DNA from: Candidatus Nitrosotalea sinensis | GTDB taxonomy: Archaea; Thermoproteota; Nitrososphaeria; Nitrososphaerales; Nitrosopumilaceae | Length of the DNA: 64,000 nt | Assembly (NCBI RefSeq): GCF_900143675.1 | Contig: NZ_FRFC01000003.1 | Coordinates: 374,095 to 438,094, forward strand | Direction of reading: 5' to 3' | The notes under the pieces: generated by a model | Seen by the model: the letters and a program-made list of their open reading frames with translations, nothing else | Told to the model about the DNA's origin: nothing | Databases searched by the model: none | Program-made: the position numbers and the translations under genes | Shown here: positions 50,989 through 58,773 of the stretch, one piece after another | Layout: every line of letters starts with the position of its first letter | Position numbering within the stretch: the first letter of the stretch is position 1

Positions 50989-51498
50989 ATCTCGTTTGAG
51001 CTTTAGCGTACTTACTATGTCTTCTTCTTTTAGTATGGACACACCTACAATTCCGCCCATTATCTGAATCATAACATTCCAGTCATAGAATTCCAAGGAA
51101 ACCTTGTTTGGGATTGTGTTTGCAATTGCGGTAATGAGATCCTTTGAGGAGATGTCTGAGCCTCGCTTTTCAATTGTTATTCTGTATGTCTCGGTATCCT
51201 TGATTATCTTAGTTTGGTTCTTTACTGCATTTACAATCTCTTCTATGGTAGATGATGTGGTTTGTGCAAGTGGGATGAATCTGTGACAATATCTCATTCT
51301 CCATGGCTCGTCAAGAATAATCTTCTTGATCTCCTGTATGACTGTAAAAGGGTCTATCTTGGTATCTATCCAAATTATTCCTGAAAAACTTGATTTACCT
51401 ATTCTTGGGGACTGGTCTCCAAGTTCTGATATTATTTCTGAGATTTCATCACATGCTTCTTCTTCAAGATGCCTGCTACATGTTGCAATTAGATTCAT
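50977..51498 (-). CDS. THUMP-domain protein
   Basis: A 173-residue protein of the THUMP type: NLIATCSRHLEEEACDEISE, then FSGIIWIDTKIDPF, YCHRFIPLAQTTSSTIEEIV and ETYRITIEKRGSDISSKDLI, with the R-x-T-I-x-K-R-x4-S segment of tRNA-binding THUMP folds. Similar stand-alone proteins (Tan1-like) assist tRNA cytidine acetylation. Its end overlaps the Cgi121-fusion gene by 12 bases, and its start overlaps the Sua5 gene by 4 bases on the same strand. Confidence 0.82.
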   Translation of the reverse strand: MNLIATCSRHLEEEACDEISEIISELGDQSPRIGKSSFSGIIWIDTKIDPFTVIQEIKKIILDEPWRMRYCHRFIPLAQTTSSTIEEIVNAVKNQTKIIKDTETYRITIEKRGSDISSKDLITAIANTIPNKVSLEFYDWNVMIQIMGGIVGVSILKEEDIVSTLKLKRDSME

Positions 51499-52085
51499 AC
51501 CAACGACTCTGATTTTATCTTGCCCTGCCTTACTATTTTTAATTCATTACCTATAACTTCAACTATTGTGGATTCACAAGAGTCTTCTATCTTTCCTCCA
51601 TCTAGTAGAACATCGTATCCAGTAAACTTGGCTGCCAGTTCCTTTGAATCGCCAAATGATGGTTGTCCTGAAAAGTTTGCACTAGTTCCTGTTACAAGTC
51701 TGCACTTTTGCAATAACTTGCGCATGCATAGATGGCCTGGAACTCGTACTGCAACCTTGTCTTGAAGATCAAGTGCTTTTGCAATCTTTTTGTCTTTTAT
51801 CTGGAGTATCAAGGTAAGTGGTCCTGGCCAGAACTTGTCTGCCATCTCTTCTGATCTTTTATCCAAGACTGCAATCTCTTTGATATCTTCCTTGGAATAT
51901 GCTAGAATGGGGAGTTGCTTTACCTTGTCTCGTCCTTTTATTTGGTATATTTTTTTTACAGCATCTTCATTGCGTGGATCACATCCTATGCCGTATACTG
52001 TATCTGTAGGAAATACAATGACTCCGCCATTTTGTATTTTTTTTACAACCTCTTCTATTGATTGGTCATTGCAGGGCAAAATCAC
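51495..52085 (-). CDS. Threonylcarbamoyl-AMP synthase Sua5/YrdC
   Basis: A 196-residue YrdC-fold enzyme that makes threonylcarbamoyl-adenylate for the t6A37 modification of tRNA. Motifs: GGVIVFPTDTVYGIGCDPRN, IKGRDKVKQLPIL, FWPGPLTLILQ, VAVRVPGH and TSANFSGQP. The Sua5 C-terminal domain is absent, as in YrdC. The t6A pathway needs this enzyme with the KEOPS subunit encoded at 50212, so the cluster is functionally coherent. Confidence 0.93.
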   Translation of the reverse strand: MILPCNDQSIEEVVKKIQNGGVIVFPTDTVYGIGCDPRNEDAVKKIYQIKGRDKVKQLPILAYSKEDIKEIAVLDKRSEEMADKFWPGPLTLILQIKDKKIAKALDLQDKVAVRVPGHLCMRKLLQKCRLVTGTSANFSGQPSFGDSKELAAKFTGYDVLLDGGKIEDSCESTIVEVIGNELKIVRQGKIKSESLV

Positions 52086-52164
52086 AATCTTTGTGGGTCT
52101 TTGCTTGTAAATTATCTCTTTTTGTTGAAAATAATATAAGATTGGATGACGTAATATGGTACTA

Positions 52165-52332
52165 TGGATGAAATACTACAATGCCAATGTCCTCCAGGCG
52201 GGGAAACATATGAGGATGAAGATGGAATGCAGATCTGCATTTCATGTGGCGGATGGGTAAATCCAAACTAGGCTTGGCAATCGTATGACATTTGGACTGT
52301 GTAAGTCTTTTATAGGAAAATATTTTGTGTGA
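52165..52332 (+). CDS. Zinc-ribbon microprotein
   Basis: ATG 52165, 35 bases after an ATAATATAAG box. The first ~32 residues (CQCPPGGETYEDEDG, then CISCGGW) hold a C-x-C and C-x2-C pair, a compact zinc ribbon. As read, the frame continues for 23 less convincing residues to TGA 52330-52332 and overlaps the promoter of the next gene. A one-base difference near 52260 would instead stop it at about residue 35, so the C-terminus is uncertain. Confidence 0.5.
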
Positions 52333-52337
52333 TTATT

Positions 52338-52448
52338 ATGTCAGATGATTTTGAAAACGACTTTGAAGATGATTTTGATGAAGACTTTGACGACCCAGAC
52401 GATGATATTGATGATGATTCTGAAGATATACCTGAAAGTGAGACCTAG
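52338..52448 (+). CDS. Hyper-acidic microprotein (36 aa)
   Basis: ATG 52338 to TAG 52446-52448. Of 36 residues more than half are Asp or Glu, in a repeating DDFENDFEDDFDEDF pattern. A TTTATAGG box lies about 29 bases before the ATG, the leaderless spacing. Its last four bases, CTAG, are shared with the stop of the convergent winged-helix gene. It could be a DNA-mimic or metal-binding peptide; no homologue is known to me. Confidence 0.5.
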   Translation: MSDDFENDFEDDFDEDFDDPDDDIDDDSEDIPESET

Positions 52449-52735
52449 ATTCTCAATCCAAACGAGTCTGCAAATTCTCTAAATCCACGGTATGCTTGGA
52501 GAAACTCTCTACCTCTGTCACTGATTCTGTATTTACAAGCCCTGTCTGAACTTGATTGTTCCAACAATCCTTGTGATACAAGTGTCTCTAAAATTTTTGA
52601 TAATCTTCCATATGACACGTTTGCCTTTCGTATTAGATATGTTACACTTGCACCTGTTTCGTCTGGAGACTCGTCTCTTGTAGTAGTGAGTATGTCTCCA
52701 ATTATGCTCATGTGAGTCCTATATGTTACCGCCAA
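52445..52735 (-). CDS. Winged-helix DNA-binding protein, paralogue of 45216
   Basis: A 96-residue winged helix from TTG: YRTHMSIIGDILTTTRDE, ANVSYGRLSKILETLVSQGL, SDRACKYRISDRGREFLQAY and ADSFGLRI. Shares its layout with the 45216 protein. The gene start lies inside the end of the membrane-protein gene at 52719 (17-base overlap), so both may be one transcript. A regulator of unknown target. Confidence 0.78.
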   Translation of the reverse strand: MAVTYRTHMSIIGDILTTTRDESPDETGASVTYLIRKANVSYGRLSKILETLVSQGLLEQSSSDRACKYRISDRGREFLQAYRGFREFADSFGLRI

Positions 52736-53357
52736 TTTTCATACCTCCTCTCATTGGTACTTGCGATATTGGAACAAAGAGTGCACCCAGTCCAACTATC
52801 TTTGTTGATACTGAGACAAAATACAAGATTGATTTTGGAAATACAATCGAGTACCAGCCCAAAAACTCTCCTAATGCAAGTAATCCTAATCCTGTAGCTA
52901 CGAAAAGAGCGCTCCTCTTTCTACTCTCCATATAGGACATTATTGTTTCAATTGTCCCATATACCAGTAGGATAAAAGAAATTGACCTTATAATATGCTC
53001 AATTGAATTTCCTGGAAGAATGAAAAGTGGTGCGGCAATTGACTTGAAGTATCTTGATTTTGGGAAAAATGACTTGATTCCATGAGAGAATGCTATGAAA
53101 AAGTATCCTACTGTCTGAATTCCTATTCCTAGTGTCTGTATCCATGTATCTATTGTAGTATACTTGAAGACCCATAATTCCATCAAATCTCCAAATCCTA
53201 CAACTCCAAATCCTATTCCTATTGAAAAAAAGGCAATGTTTAGCCTAAAGAGAGTGGGACTGCCTGTATTTCTAAACCCAATGTATGAAAAAATTCCCAA
53301 AACAAGCCCGACTACAAAACCTAAAAGATTTAGCGCTGACTCAAATACAACTTCCAA
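52719..53357 (-). CDS. Multi-helix membrane protein (212 aa)
   Basis: 212 residues with six or seven hydrophobic helices, beginning ALNLLGFVVGLVLGIFSYIG and including IAFFSIGIGFGVVGFGDLME, LGIGIQTVGYFFIAFSHGI, ISFILLVYGTIETIMSYM and ALFVATGLGLLALGEFLGWY. A conserved-looking His and acidic residues in the membrane region could bind a cofactor, but no family was recognised. Probably co-transcribed with the winged-helix gene, which raises a regulatory link by context only. Confidence 0.6.
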   Translation of the reverse strand: MEVVFESALNLLGFVVGLVLGIFSYIGFRNTGSPTLFRLNIAFFSIGIGFGVVGFGDLMELWVFKYTTIDTWIQTLGIGIQTVGYFFIAFSHGIKSFFPKSRYFKSIAAPLFILPGNSIEHIIRSISFILLVYGTIETIMSYMESRKRSALFVATGLGLLALGEFLGWYSIVFPKSILYFVSVSTKIVGLGALFVPISQVPMRGGMKIGGNI

Positions 53358-53408
53358 CTAGTTCTAGTCTATTCTGAAATTACATAAATCTTGCAGGTGG
53401 ACTTTTTT

Positions 53409-53615
53409 CTACCAATCATCAAGAGTTCCGGATGTAGTGCCGCTTGTGTCAGTTGCATAGTCTCCCAATACATCAGAGTATCTAGCATCCTTGTATGCAA
53501 TCATTTTGACATAATCCCCATATGATATGTCAAGGGAGCAATGTGAACACTTGACATATGAAAAATCGTCTCCAAGTTCTGCTATTTTTTCACACTTGGG
53601 GCACTTGATCTTCAT
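53409..53615 (-). CDS. Zinc-ribbon protein (68 aa)
   Basis: From the ATG at 53615: MKIKCPKCEKIAELGDDF, YVKCSHCSLDISYGDYVKM, a complete C-x2-C ... C-x2-C ribbon, followed by a Thr/Gly-rich tail. Six upstream residues would be added by an earlier ATG. Function unknown; the ribbon fold suggests interaction with RNA polymerase, ribosome or tRNA enzymes. Confidence 0.65.
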   Translation of the reverse strand: MKIKCPKCEKIAELGDDFSYVKCSHCSLDISYGDYVKMIAYKDARYSDVLGDYATDTSGTTSGTLDDW

Positions 53616-53724
53616 GTCTGTATTTCTCTCCAAGACCTATTATCTCTTCTTGATGTACTCTGATAGAAATCATTCATGATTTTTGTAGCATACCTTAATA
53701 ATCAAATAAATTTTTTTCAAATAC

Positions 53725-55209
53725 ATGTCATCACTCAAGGAATTTGCATTTTTGATAGCGTCTACAGCAGCCGTTATTGGTATATGGTTTACTGCCTATG
53801 TCCAAGAATCTGAAAAGCTAAACGGTGATTATCAACTATATCTTGAACAAAACGGAGAAGATCAAGTTGCAAATAGAATAGGTGGAGATTTATCGTCACC
53901 ATTTTACCTTACCGAATCCCTGATTCAAAAAGTAACTGGCACTGATGGAAACTATGTAACAATATCGTCCATAGTTAGTGGAGTCAACCAAGATACTGGA
54001 AAAGAGATATTCCATTCTGAGCAGACATACCATGTTGATGCCTACAGTTTGACATACAAGGATGTGCCAAAAAAACAATTTGGTTTCAAGCCTGGTGTGC
54101 AAAAACAAAACTATGATTTTATTCATCCGATGGTCTTTGCAGACGTCCCACTTGTTTATCAAAACACTGACACAGTAAATGGCCTTGAGGTCTATGTATT
54201 CAATGCACAAACACACAATTTGGATATCACTGGAACGTCTCCTCTTTATCCGGGAGTTCAAATTCTGTCAAATAGTAACTCTACATTCTGGATAGAGCCT
54301 ACTACTGGAGACTTGGTTAAATTTGAGAAAAGTTGGATAGACTATCAAGTACAAAACAACAAGACCATTGCAATCAATGAAAAAGGATGGAAAAAGACAA
54401 CAACATATTCCTCATTCATATTATCAGAAGCCACCAAATCAAAGATCTCTGATTATTATTATAACACAAGAATAATGCCGATACTTCTTGGCTCACTTAC
54501 AGTGGGAGTAAATGTCATCTTGATTCTTCGAAGCAAGCTTAGAAGATCTACTGAAACACTTGTGAAAAATGCCAAGCTTACTGCAATTGGAAACTTGTCT
54601 GCAAGAATATCTCATGACTTGAGAAATACCTTGACTGTTATCAAAGGTGAGGTATCAATAATGTCGATGGATGAGAACAAGGACGCCAAGACAAATGAAA
54701 GACTACAACGCCTTAACAGGGCCATTGATAAAATGGACAATCAAATTGGTGAAGTGCTAGACTTTGTAAGGGAAAAACCACTAAAAATTGAAGATATCTC
54801 ATCAACCAAGCTGATTAATCGTGCACTTGAGGGAATGTATGTGCCTGAGGGAGTAAAAATAACAACTCCTGTACAAGATGTAAAGATGCGAGGAGATTAT
54901 CTAAAATTAGAAACTGTCCTATCTAATGTTGTCATTAATGCAATCCAGGCAATTGGAAAAATAGGTCAGGTAATGATATCTGTTGAAGACAAGCCTGATG
55001 GTATAGTGATGAGCATAACAGACACTGGACCAGGGATACCTGAAAAACATCTCTCTAAAATATTCGAGCCTTTGTTTACGACAAAGCCTCTGGGAACAGG
55101 ACTTGGACTTGCAAGCTGTGATGCTATCATCAAGAGTCATGGTGGAAAGATTTCTGTCACGAACAATCCTACTACATTTACCATCTGGCTCCCAAAAGAC
55201 AGTAAATGA
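53725..55209 (+). CDS. Sensor histidine kinase, orphan
   Basis: 494 residues. One N-terminal helix (residues 8-26), an outside domain of about 220 residues with DUF3068/PorA-like character (NLDITGTSPLYPG, FWIEPTTGDLVKFEKSW), a second helix (MPILLGSLTVGVNVILIL), then HisKA with H297 in RISHDLRNTLTVIKGE and HATPase with N-box VVINAIQAIG, G1 DTGPGIP and G2 GTGLGLA. It should autophosphorylate on His in response to an external signal. No response-regulator gene is adjacent. Confidence 0.9.
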   Translation: MSSLKEFAFLIASTAAVIGIWFTAYVQESEKLNGDYQLYLEQNGEDQVANRIGGDLSSPFYLTESLIQKVTGTDGNYVTISSIVSGVNQDTGKEIFHSEQTYHVDAYSLTYKDVPKKQFGFKPGVQKQNYDFIHPMVFADVPLVYQNTDTVNGLEVYVFNAQTHNLDITGTSPLYPGVQILSNSNSTFWIEPTTGDLVKFEKSWIDYQVQNNKTIAINEKGWKKTTTYSSFILSEATKSKISDYYYNTRIMPILLGSLTVGVNVILILRSKLRRSTETLVKNAKLTAIGNLSARISHDLRNTLTVIKGEVSIMSMDENKDAKTNERLQRLNRAIDKMDNQIGEVLDFVREKPLKIEDISSTKLINRALEGMYVPEGVKITTPVQDVKMRGDYLKLETVLSNVVINAIQAIGKIGQVMISVEDKPDGIVMSITDTGPGIPEKHLSKIFEPLFTTKPLGTGLGLASCDAIIKSHGGKISVTNNPTTFTIWLPKDSK

Positions 55210-55280
55210 TTTTCCTAGTGTGTCTGGCCTGCGTGTTAATCTCTTAAAGAATTAAATTGCTACTTCTGTCCCTTTCTTTC

Positions 55281-55559
55281 ATGGCAAGAGCCTGCACAAA
55301 ATGTAAAAAAGAGATACCTGATGGTGTCGAACTTGATCCGATGGCCTCTGTATATCCATGTTGCAATGAGTGTTGGGCAGAATGGAAGCAATATCGAATA
55401 ATGGTCATGAATGAAATGAAACTTGACATGTCTCTACCGGATCACAGAAAAGTAGTCAAAAAATATGAAAAAGTGTTTGTAGGTGTAATGACTCCTGAAG
55501 GCGATGTTGTTAATTTTGCTGACGAGAGTAAAAGAAATCCAGAAAAGCCACCTAACTAG
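55281..55559 (+). CDS. YggX-like Fe(II)-trafficking/oxidative-damage protein
   Basis: 92 residues. An N-terminal CTKC pair and CCNEC give a metal-binding site; the second half, WAEWKQYRIMVMNEMKLDMS and LPDHRKVVKK, matches the core of YggX (W-x2-W..NE.KL...HR). YggX-type proteins protect Fe-S clusters. The ATG at 55281 begins at MARACTKC; an upstream start would add eight hydrophobic residues. Stop shares CTAG with the convergent gene. Confidence 0.75.
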   Translation: MARACTKCKKEIPDGVELDPMASVYPCCNECWAEWKQYRIMVMNEMKLDMSLPDHRKVVKKYEKVFVGVMTPEGDVVNFADESKRNPEKPPN

Positions 55560-56014
55560 ATACCAATCTCATTTTTTGCCATTTCAGGGATTATCAAGTA
55601 AATCTTCTTTCTTTCCTTTTCATCAAATGTACTGATGATTTTCTGGATTGTTGAAGAAATTGTTGCTCTCTGTTCTACAGAAAGTGACATGTAAATTCCA
55701 AAAATTCCATCCAGGTTAAACGAAATTAGTTTTTCTGGATGGTTGAGTATCTCACTTATGTAACTTGAAAACATGATTGTTCTTTGTTCTTCTGATAAAC
55801 TACATAGAGTTTCAAGCCATGTCTTGAACAAGGTGGAAAATGTGTCAAATGGTATGGTTGGACCTGCCTGTAAAGCATTATTGATTATCTCCTTCTTGTC
55901 TTCTGAATTCATTGTAAAAAACTCTGACAGTCTCTTTTTCAGTATGGGTTTTCTTAGAAATTCTGGAAGGCTTGCAAGGTTTGCTATGATGTTTCCTGCA
56001 TGATTTTTTGACAT
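55556..56014 (-). CDS. Helical protein, unknown (152 aa)
   Basis: A 152-residue all-helical soluble protein with a repeated pattern: LSEFFTMNSEDKKEIINNAL, LCSLSEEQRTIMFSSYISEI, MSLSVEQRATISSTIQKII and FDEKERKKIYLIIPEM. Three segments with L/M-S-x-E-x-R-x-x-I/M-F/I suggest a repeat of about 40 residues. No family was recognised. It ends in the CTAG shared with the YggX-like gene. Confidence 0.6.
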   Translation of the reverse strand: MSKNHAGNIIANLASLPEFLRKPILKKRLSEFFTMNSEDKKEIINNALQAGPTIPFDTFSTLFKTWLETLCSLSEEQRTIMFSSYISEILNHPEKLISFNLDGIFGIYMSLSVEQRATISSTIQKIISTFDEKERKKIYLIIPEMAKNEIGI

Positions 56015-56209
56015 GAAATACTAGAACTTGATCTGCTCTAAAACCGTTTGCCAATGTATGCCATGTAATTTTTTTCAAATGATATACTACATGGCTTTTT
56101 CAATCTTTCTTCTCTTTGATTAGTATGACATGCCTGATATCATATGGTAACAAAGTTAACTAACAAAGTATCACAATTCTTTATTAGAAATCTACAGTTG
56201 TTATCTCCA

Positions 56210-56959
56210 ATGAATCTGCAAAACCATAGAAACTATGGACTATTTGTTGTGCTTACTGCAATTTCCATGCTTGCCATCTCTGGCCTGTCTTCAGTATATG
56301 CAGATCCTAAATACAATCCTGGACCAAACGGGCAACCAGGATATTCTGGACCAAACGGACAGTCTGGATATCCTGGGTTCAATGGACAAAACGGTGGAAA
56401 CTTTCAACACCATGGAATATTACACTCTGGAAATTTTACACAAAATATGAGATTCCAGCACTCTGGTAACTTTACTCGAATGGGGCATTTTCCTCCAAAT
56501 GGTAACTTTCCACATATGGGACAATTTCCACATATGGGACAATTTCCACCTAATGGAAACTTTACCCGCATGGGTCAATTCCAGCACTTTGGAAACTATA
56601 CACAAAACATGGGATACAAACACTATGGAAACTTTACATCTGTAAATCCTCCAAACCCACAAAACTCATCTGATACATCTCAACCATCGAGTGCTCCAAT
56701 TCCATCGTGGGTCAAGACCAATGCAAAATTCTGATCTCAAGGACAACTGGGAGATTCTGATTTTGTAAATGGATTGCAATATCTTATCCAACACGGTATG
56801 ATAAAAGTAGCAAAGACAACTGTCAACTCGACAGGATCGCAGCAGATACCAAAATGGGTACACAGCAGTGCTGATCTATGGAGCTCAAACCAGATATCTG
56901 ATAATGACTTTCTTCAAAGTGTTCAGTATCTGATAAGCAGTGGTATCATCCACGTTTAG
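56210..56959 (+). pseudogene. Secreted Gly/Asn-rich repeat protein with in-frame TGA
   Basis: Signal peptide (residues 1-31, ending VYA), then a collagen-like PGPNGQPGYSGPNGQSGYPG stretch, then about ten units with GNF, HxG or MGxF patterns carrying several N-F-T or N-Y-T glycosylation sequons. Two PxWVKxNAxxW repeats should follow, but TGA (56732-56734) replaces the Trp codon after TNAKF; the frame continues intact for 75 codons to 56959 with SQGQLGDSDFVNGLQYL and IPKWVHSSADLW. TGG to TGA is one base. It is either a recent nonsense mutation, readthrough or an error. Start chosen for the signal peptide. Confidence 0.75.
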
Positions 56960-57062
56960 ATCGGCATCTTCTTTTATTTTGTAATATAGGCACATGTTGT
57001 CTATTTTTTTATTTAGATGGTTAGATTTGGCTTAAATATCTCCGATTATGCTCACCTTGTGT

Positions 57063-58064
57063 ATGCCTTGTACAGTAATTGTTGGAGGTTTTTACGGTGA
57101 TGAAGGTAAAGGAAAGATTGTCTCATATCTTGCAATGAAGGATAATCCCACAGTAGCAGTCAGAGGTGGAGTGGGACCAAATGCAGGACACACAATTGAA
57201 CTTGATAACAAAAAATACAAGGTTCGAATGCTGCCAAGTGCATTTCTAAATCCTGGTACACGTTTGCTAATAGGACCTGGAGTTGTAATAAGTCCCGAAG
57301 TACTCCTAAAAGAAATTAAAGAATTTGGAACTGATGATAGATCATTTGTAGACTTTCAATGTGGTGTAATTGAAGAATCACACAGAACAATAGATTCAGG
57401 TGGTAGGCTAAAACAATCAATAGGCAGTACAGGAACTGGTACTGGGCCTGCCAACGCTGACAGAGCAATGCGTACATTAAAGCTTGCAAAAGATGTCGAA
57501 TCGCTTACTCTGTATCTTGATGATATACCAAACCAAGTAAACTTTGCACTAGATAGAAAAGAAAATGTCATAGTAGAGGGAACACAAGGAACATTTCTTT
57601 CATTATGGCATGGAACCTATCCATATGTTACATCAAAAGATGTCACAGCGTCTGCAATCTGTGCAGATGTAGGAATTGGACCAAAAAGTGTTGATGAAGT
57701 TCTTGTTGTGTTTAAATCGTTTGTAACTAGAGTTGGTGAAGGACCTCTCAAAAATGAGATCTCAACAGATCAGGCAACAGCAAAGGGTTGGCAAGAAGTA
57801 GGTACAGTTACAGGAAGACAGAGGAGAGCAGCAGAATTTGATTTTGAGCTTGCCAGAAGATCTATCATGCTAAACAGTGCAACACAGCTTGGCATAACGA
57901 AACTAGATGTTGTCTTTCCAGAGTGTGCTCACATGCAATCGTATGCAGACCTGAGCTCACCTGCCAAGTATTTCATCAAAAACATTGAAGATCAACTAAA
58001 GGTGCCAGTCACGTTGATTGGTACTGGACCTGATGTAAATGATGTCATTGATAGAAGACAATAG
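57063..58064 (+). CDS. purA: Adenylosuccinate synthetase
   Basis: A 333-residue enzyme joining IMP and aspartate with GTP. It shows VIVGGFYGDEGKGKIVSYL, VRGGVGPNAGHTIEL, STGTGTGPANADRAM, VEGTQGTFLSLWHGTYP and the RVGEGPL loop. It is about 100 residues shorter than bacterial and eukaryotic PurA, as in other archaea. The ATG at 57063 is used; one five codons earlier is possible. Functions with PurB at 32784. Confidence 0.95.
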   Translation: MPCTVIVGGFYGDEGKGKIVSYLAMKDNPTVAVRGGVGPNAGHTIELDNKKYKVRMLPSAFLNPGTRLLIGPGVVISPEVLLKEIKEFGTDDRSFVDFQCGVIEESHRTIDSGGRLKQSIGSTGTGTGPANADRAMRTLKLAKDVESLTLYLDDIPNQVNFALDRKENVIVEGTQGTFLSLWHGTYPYVTSKDVTASAICADVGIGPKSVDEVLVVFKSFVTRVGEGPLKNEISTDQATAKGWQEVGTVTGRQRRAAEFDFELARRSIMLNSATQLGITKLDVVFPECAHMQSYADLSSPAKYFIKNIEDQLKVPVTLIGTGPDVNDVIDRRQ

Positions 58065-58119
58065 TGAAACAATAATCACAAACGACTACTTTTAATGTGG
58101 ATAGTTTTTCACAAACATC

Positions 58120-58773
58120 ATGGCAAAACTTCCGTTTTATATTGAAGTAAGCGACATGGCTGAATTTTCAAGAATGGTCTGTGCCTTGGAACGGGTTCCA
58201 CGCACTACGTTTGCTTTTGAGCTTGATGGAAAAAACATAATATCTGTACAAATGGACCTTCTCAAGGAAAGGTCTGTTAATTATTACGTCAAGGCCGACA
58301 AAAATGGTCACTATTTATCATATGGATTCAAGAATGGAAAAGAAGACTTTGATGTTGTAAATACAGTATCAAACCCCATGTACATCTATTCGCCAGTAGT
58401 GCGAGTAAAGGCGCTTCCTGATACTCTAAAACCAGAGACTGCTCCTACTGAAATAACATACCAATCAATTGAGCTTGAAGATATGACAAGCCTGATAAAA
58501 CTAAGTTATGGTTTTGAAGAATCTCCGTTTCCTCTATTTGCATTTCCTGATGGTAGCAAATGGAATGTTGGAGTATTCATGAACTTTAATGAATCTGATG
58601 AGACATCATACTTTTGCCATGTCAAACTTGATGTAGAGCCTACCAAGCCGTTTCTGAGATATTCAAGCAAGGATGGGGCAGAGCCAATCTTTGTAAGTAC
58701 TGTAAATGATCATGGTTACTCGTATCTCAAAGTGATAAAACTCAAAGACAAGCATCCTCTAGTCAAGCCATGA
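58120..58773 (+). CDS. Hypothetical beta-rich protein (217 aa)
   Basis: A 217-residue soluble protein with many strands: LPFYIEVSDMAEFSRMVCAL, IISVQMDLLKERSVNYYVKA, ELEDMTSLIKLSYGFEESPF, WNVGVFMNFNES. No family was recognised. Its stop overlaps the pyrF start by 4 bases (ATGA), so the two are co-transcribed and it may be linked to pyrimidine metabolism. Confidence 0.65.
   Translation: MAKLPFYIEVSDMAEFSRMVCALERVPRTTFAFELDGKNIISVQMDLLKERSVNYYVKADKNGHYLSYGFKNGKEDFDVVNTVSNPMYIYSPVVRVKALPDTLKPETAPTEITYQSIELEDMTSLIKLSYGFEESPFPLFAFPDGSKWNVGVFMNFNESDETSYFCHVKLDVEPTKPFLRYSSKDGAEPIFVSTVNDHGYSYLKVIKLKDKHPLVKP

Noticed and set aside
56732-56734. TGA as selenocysteine
   Set aside because: The position is a conserved Trp in the repeat, no SECIS-like element was seen nearby, and the change is a simple TGG to TGA.
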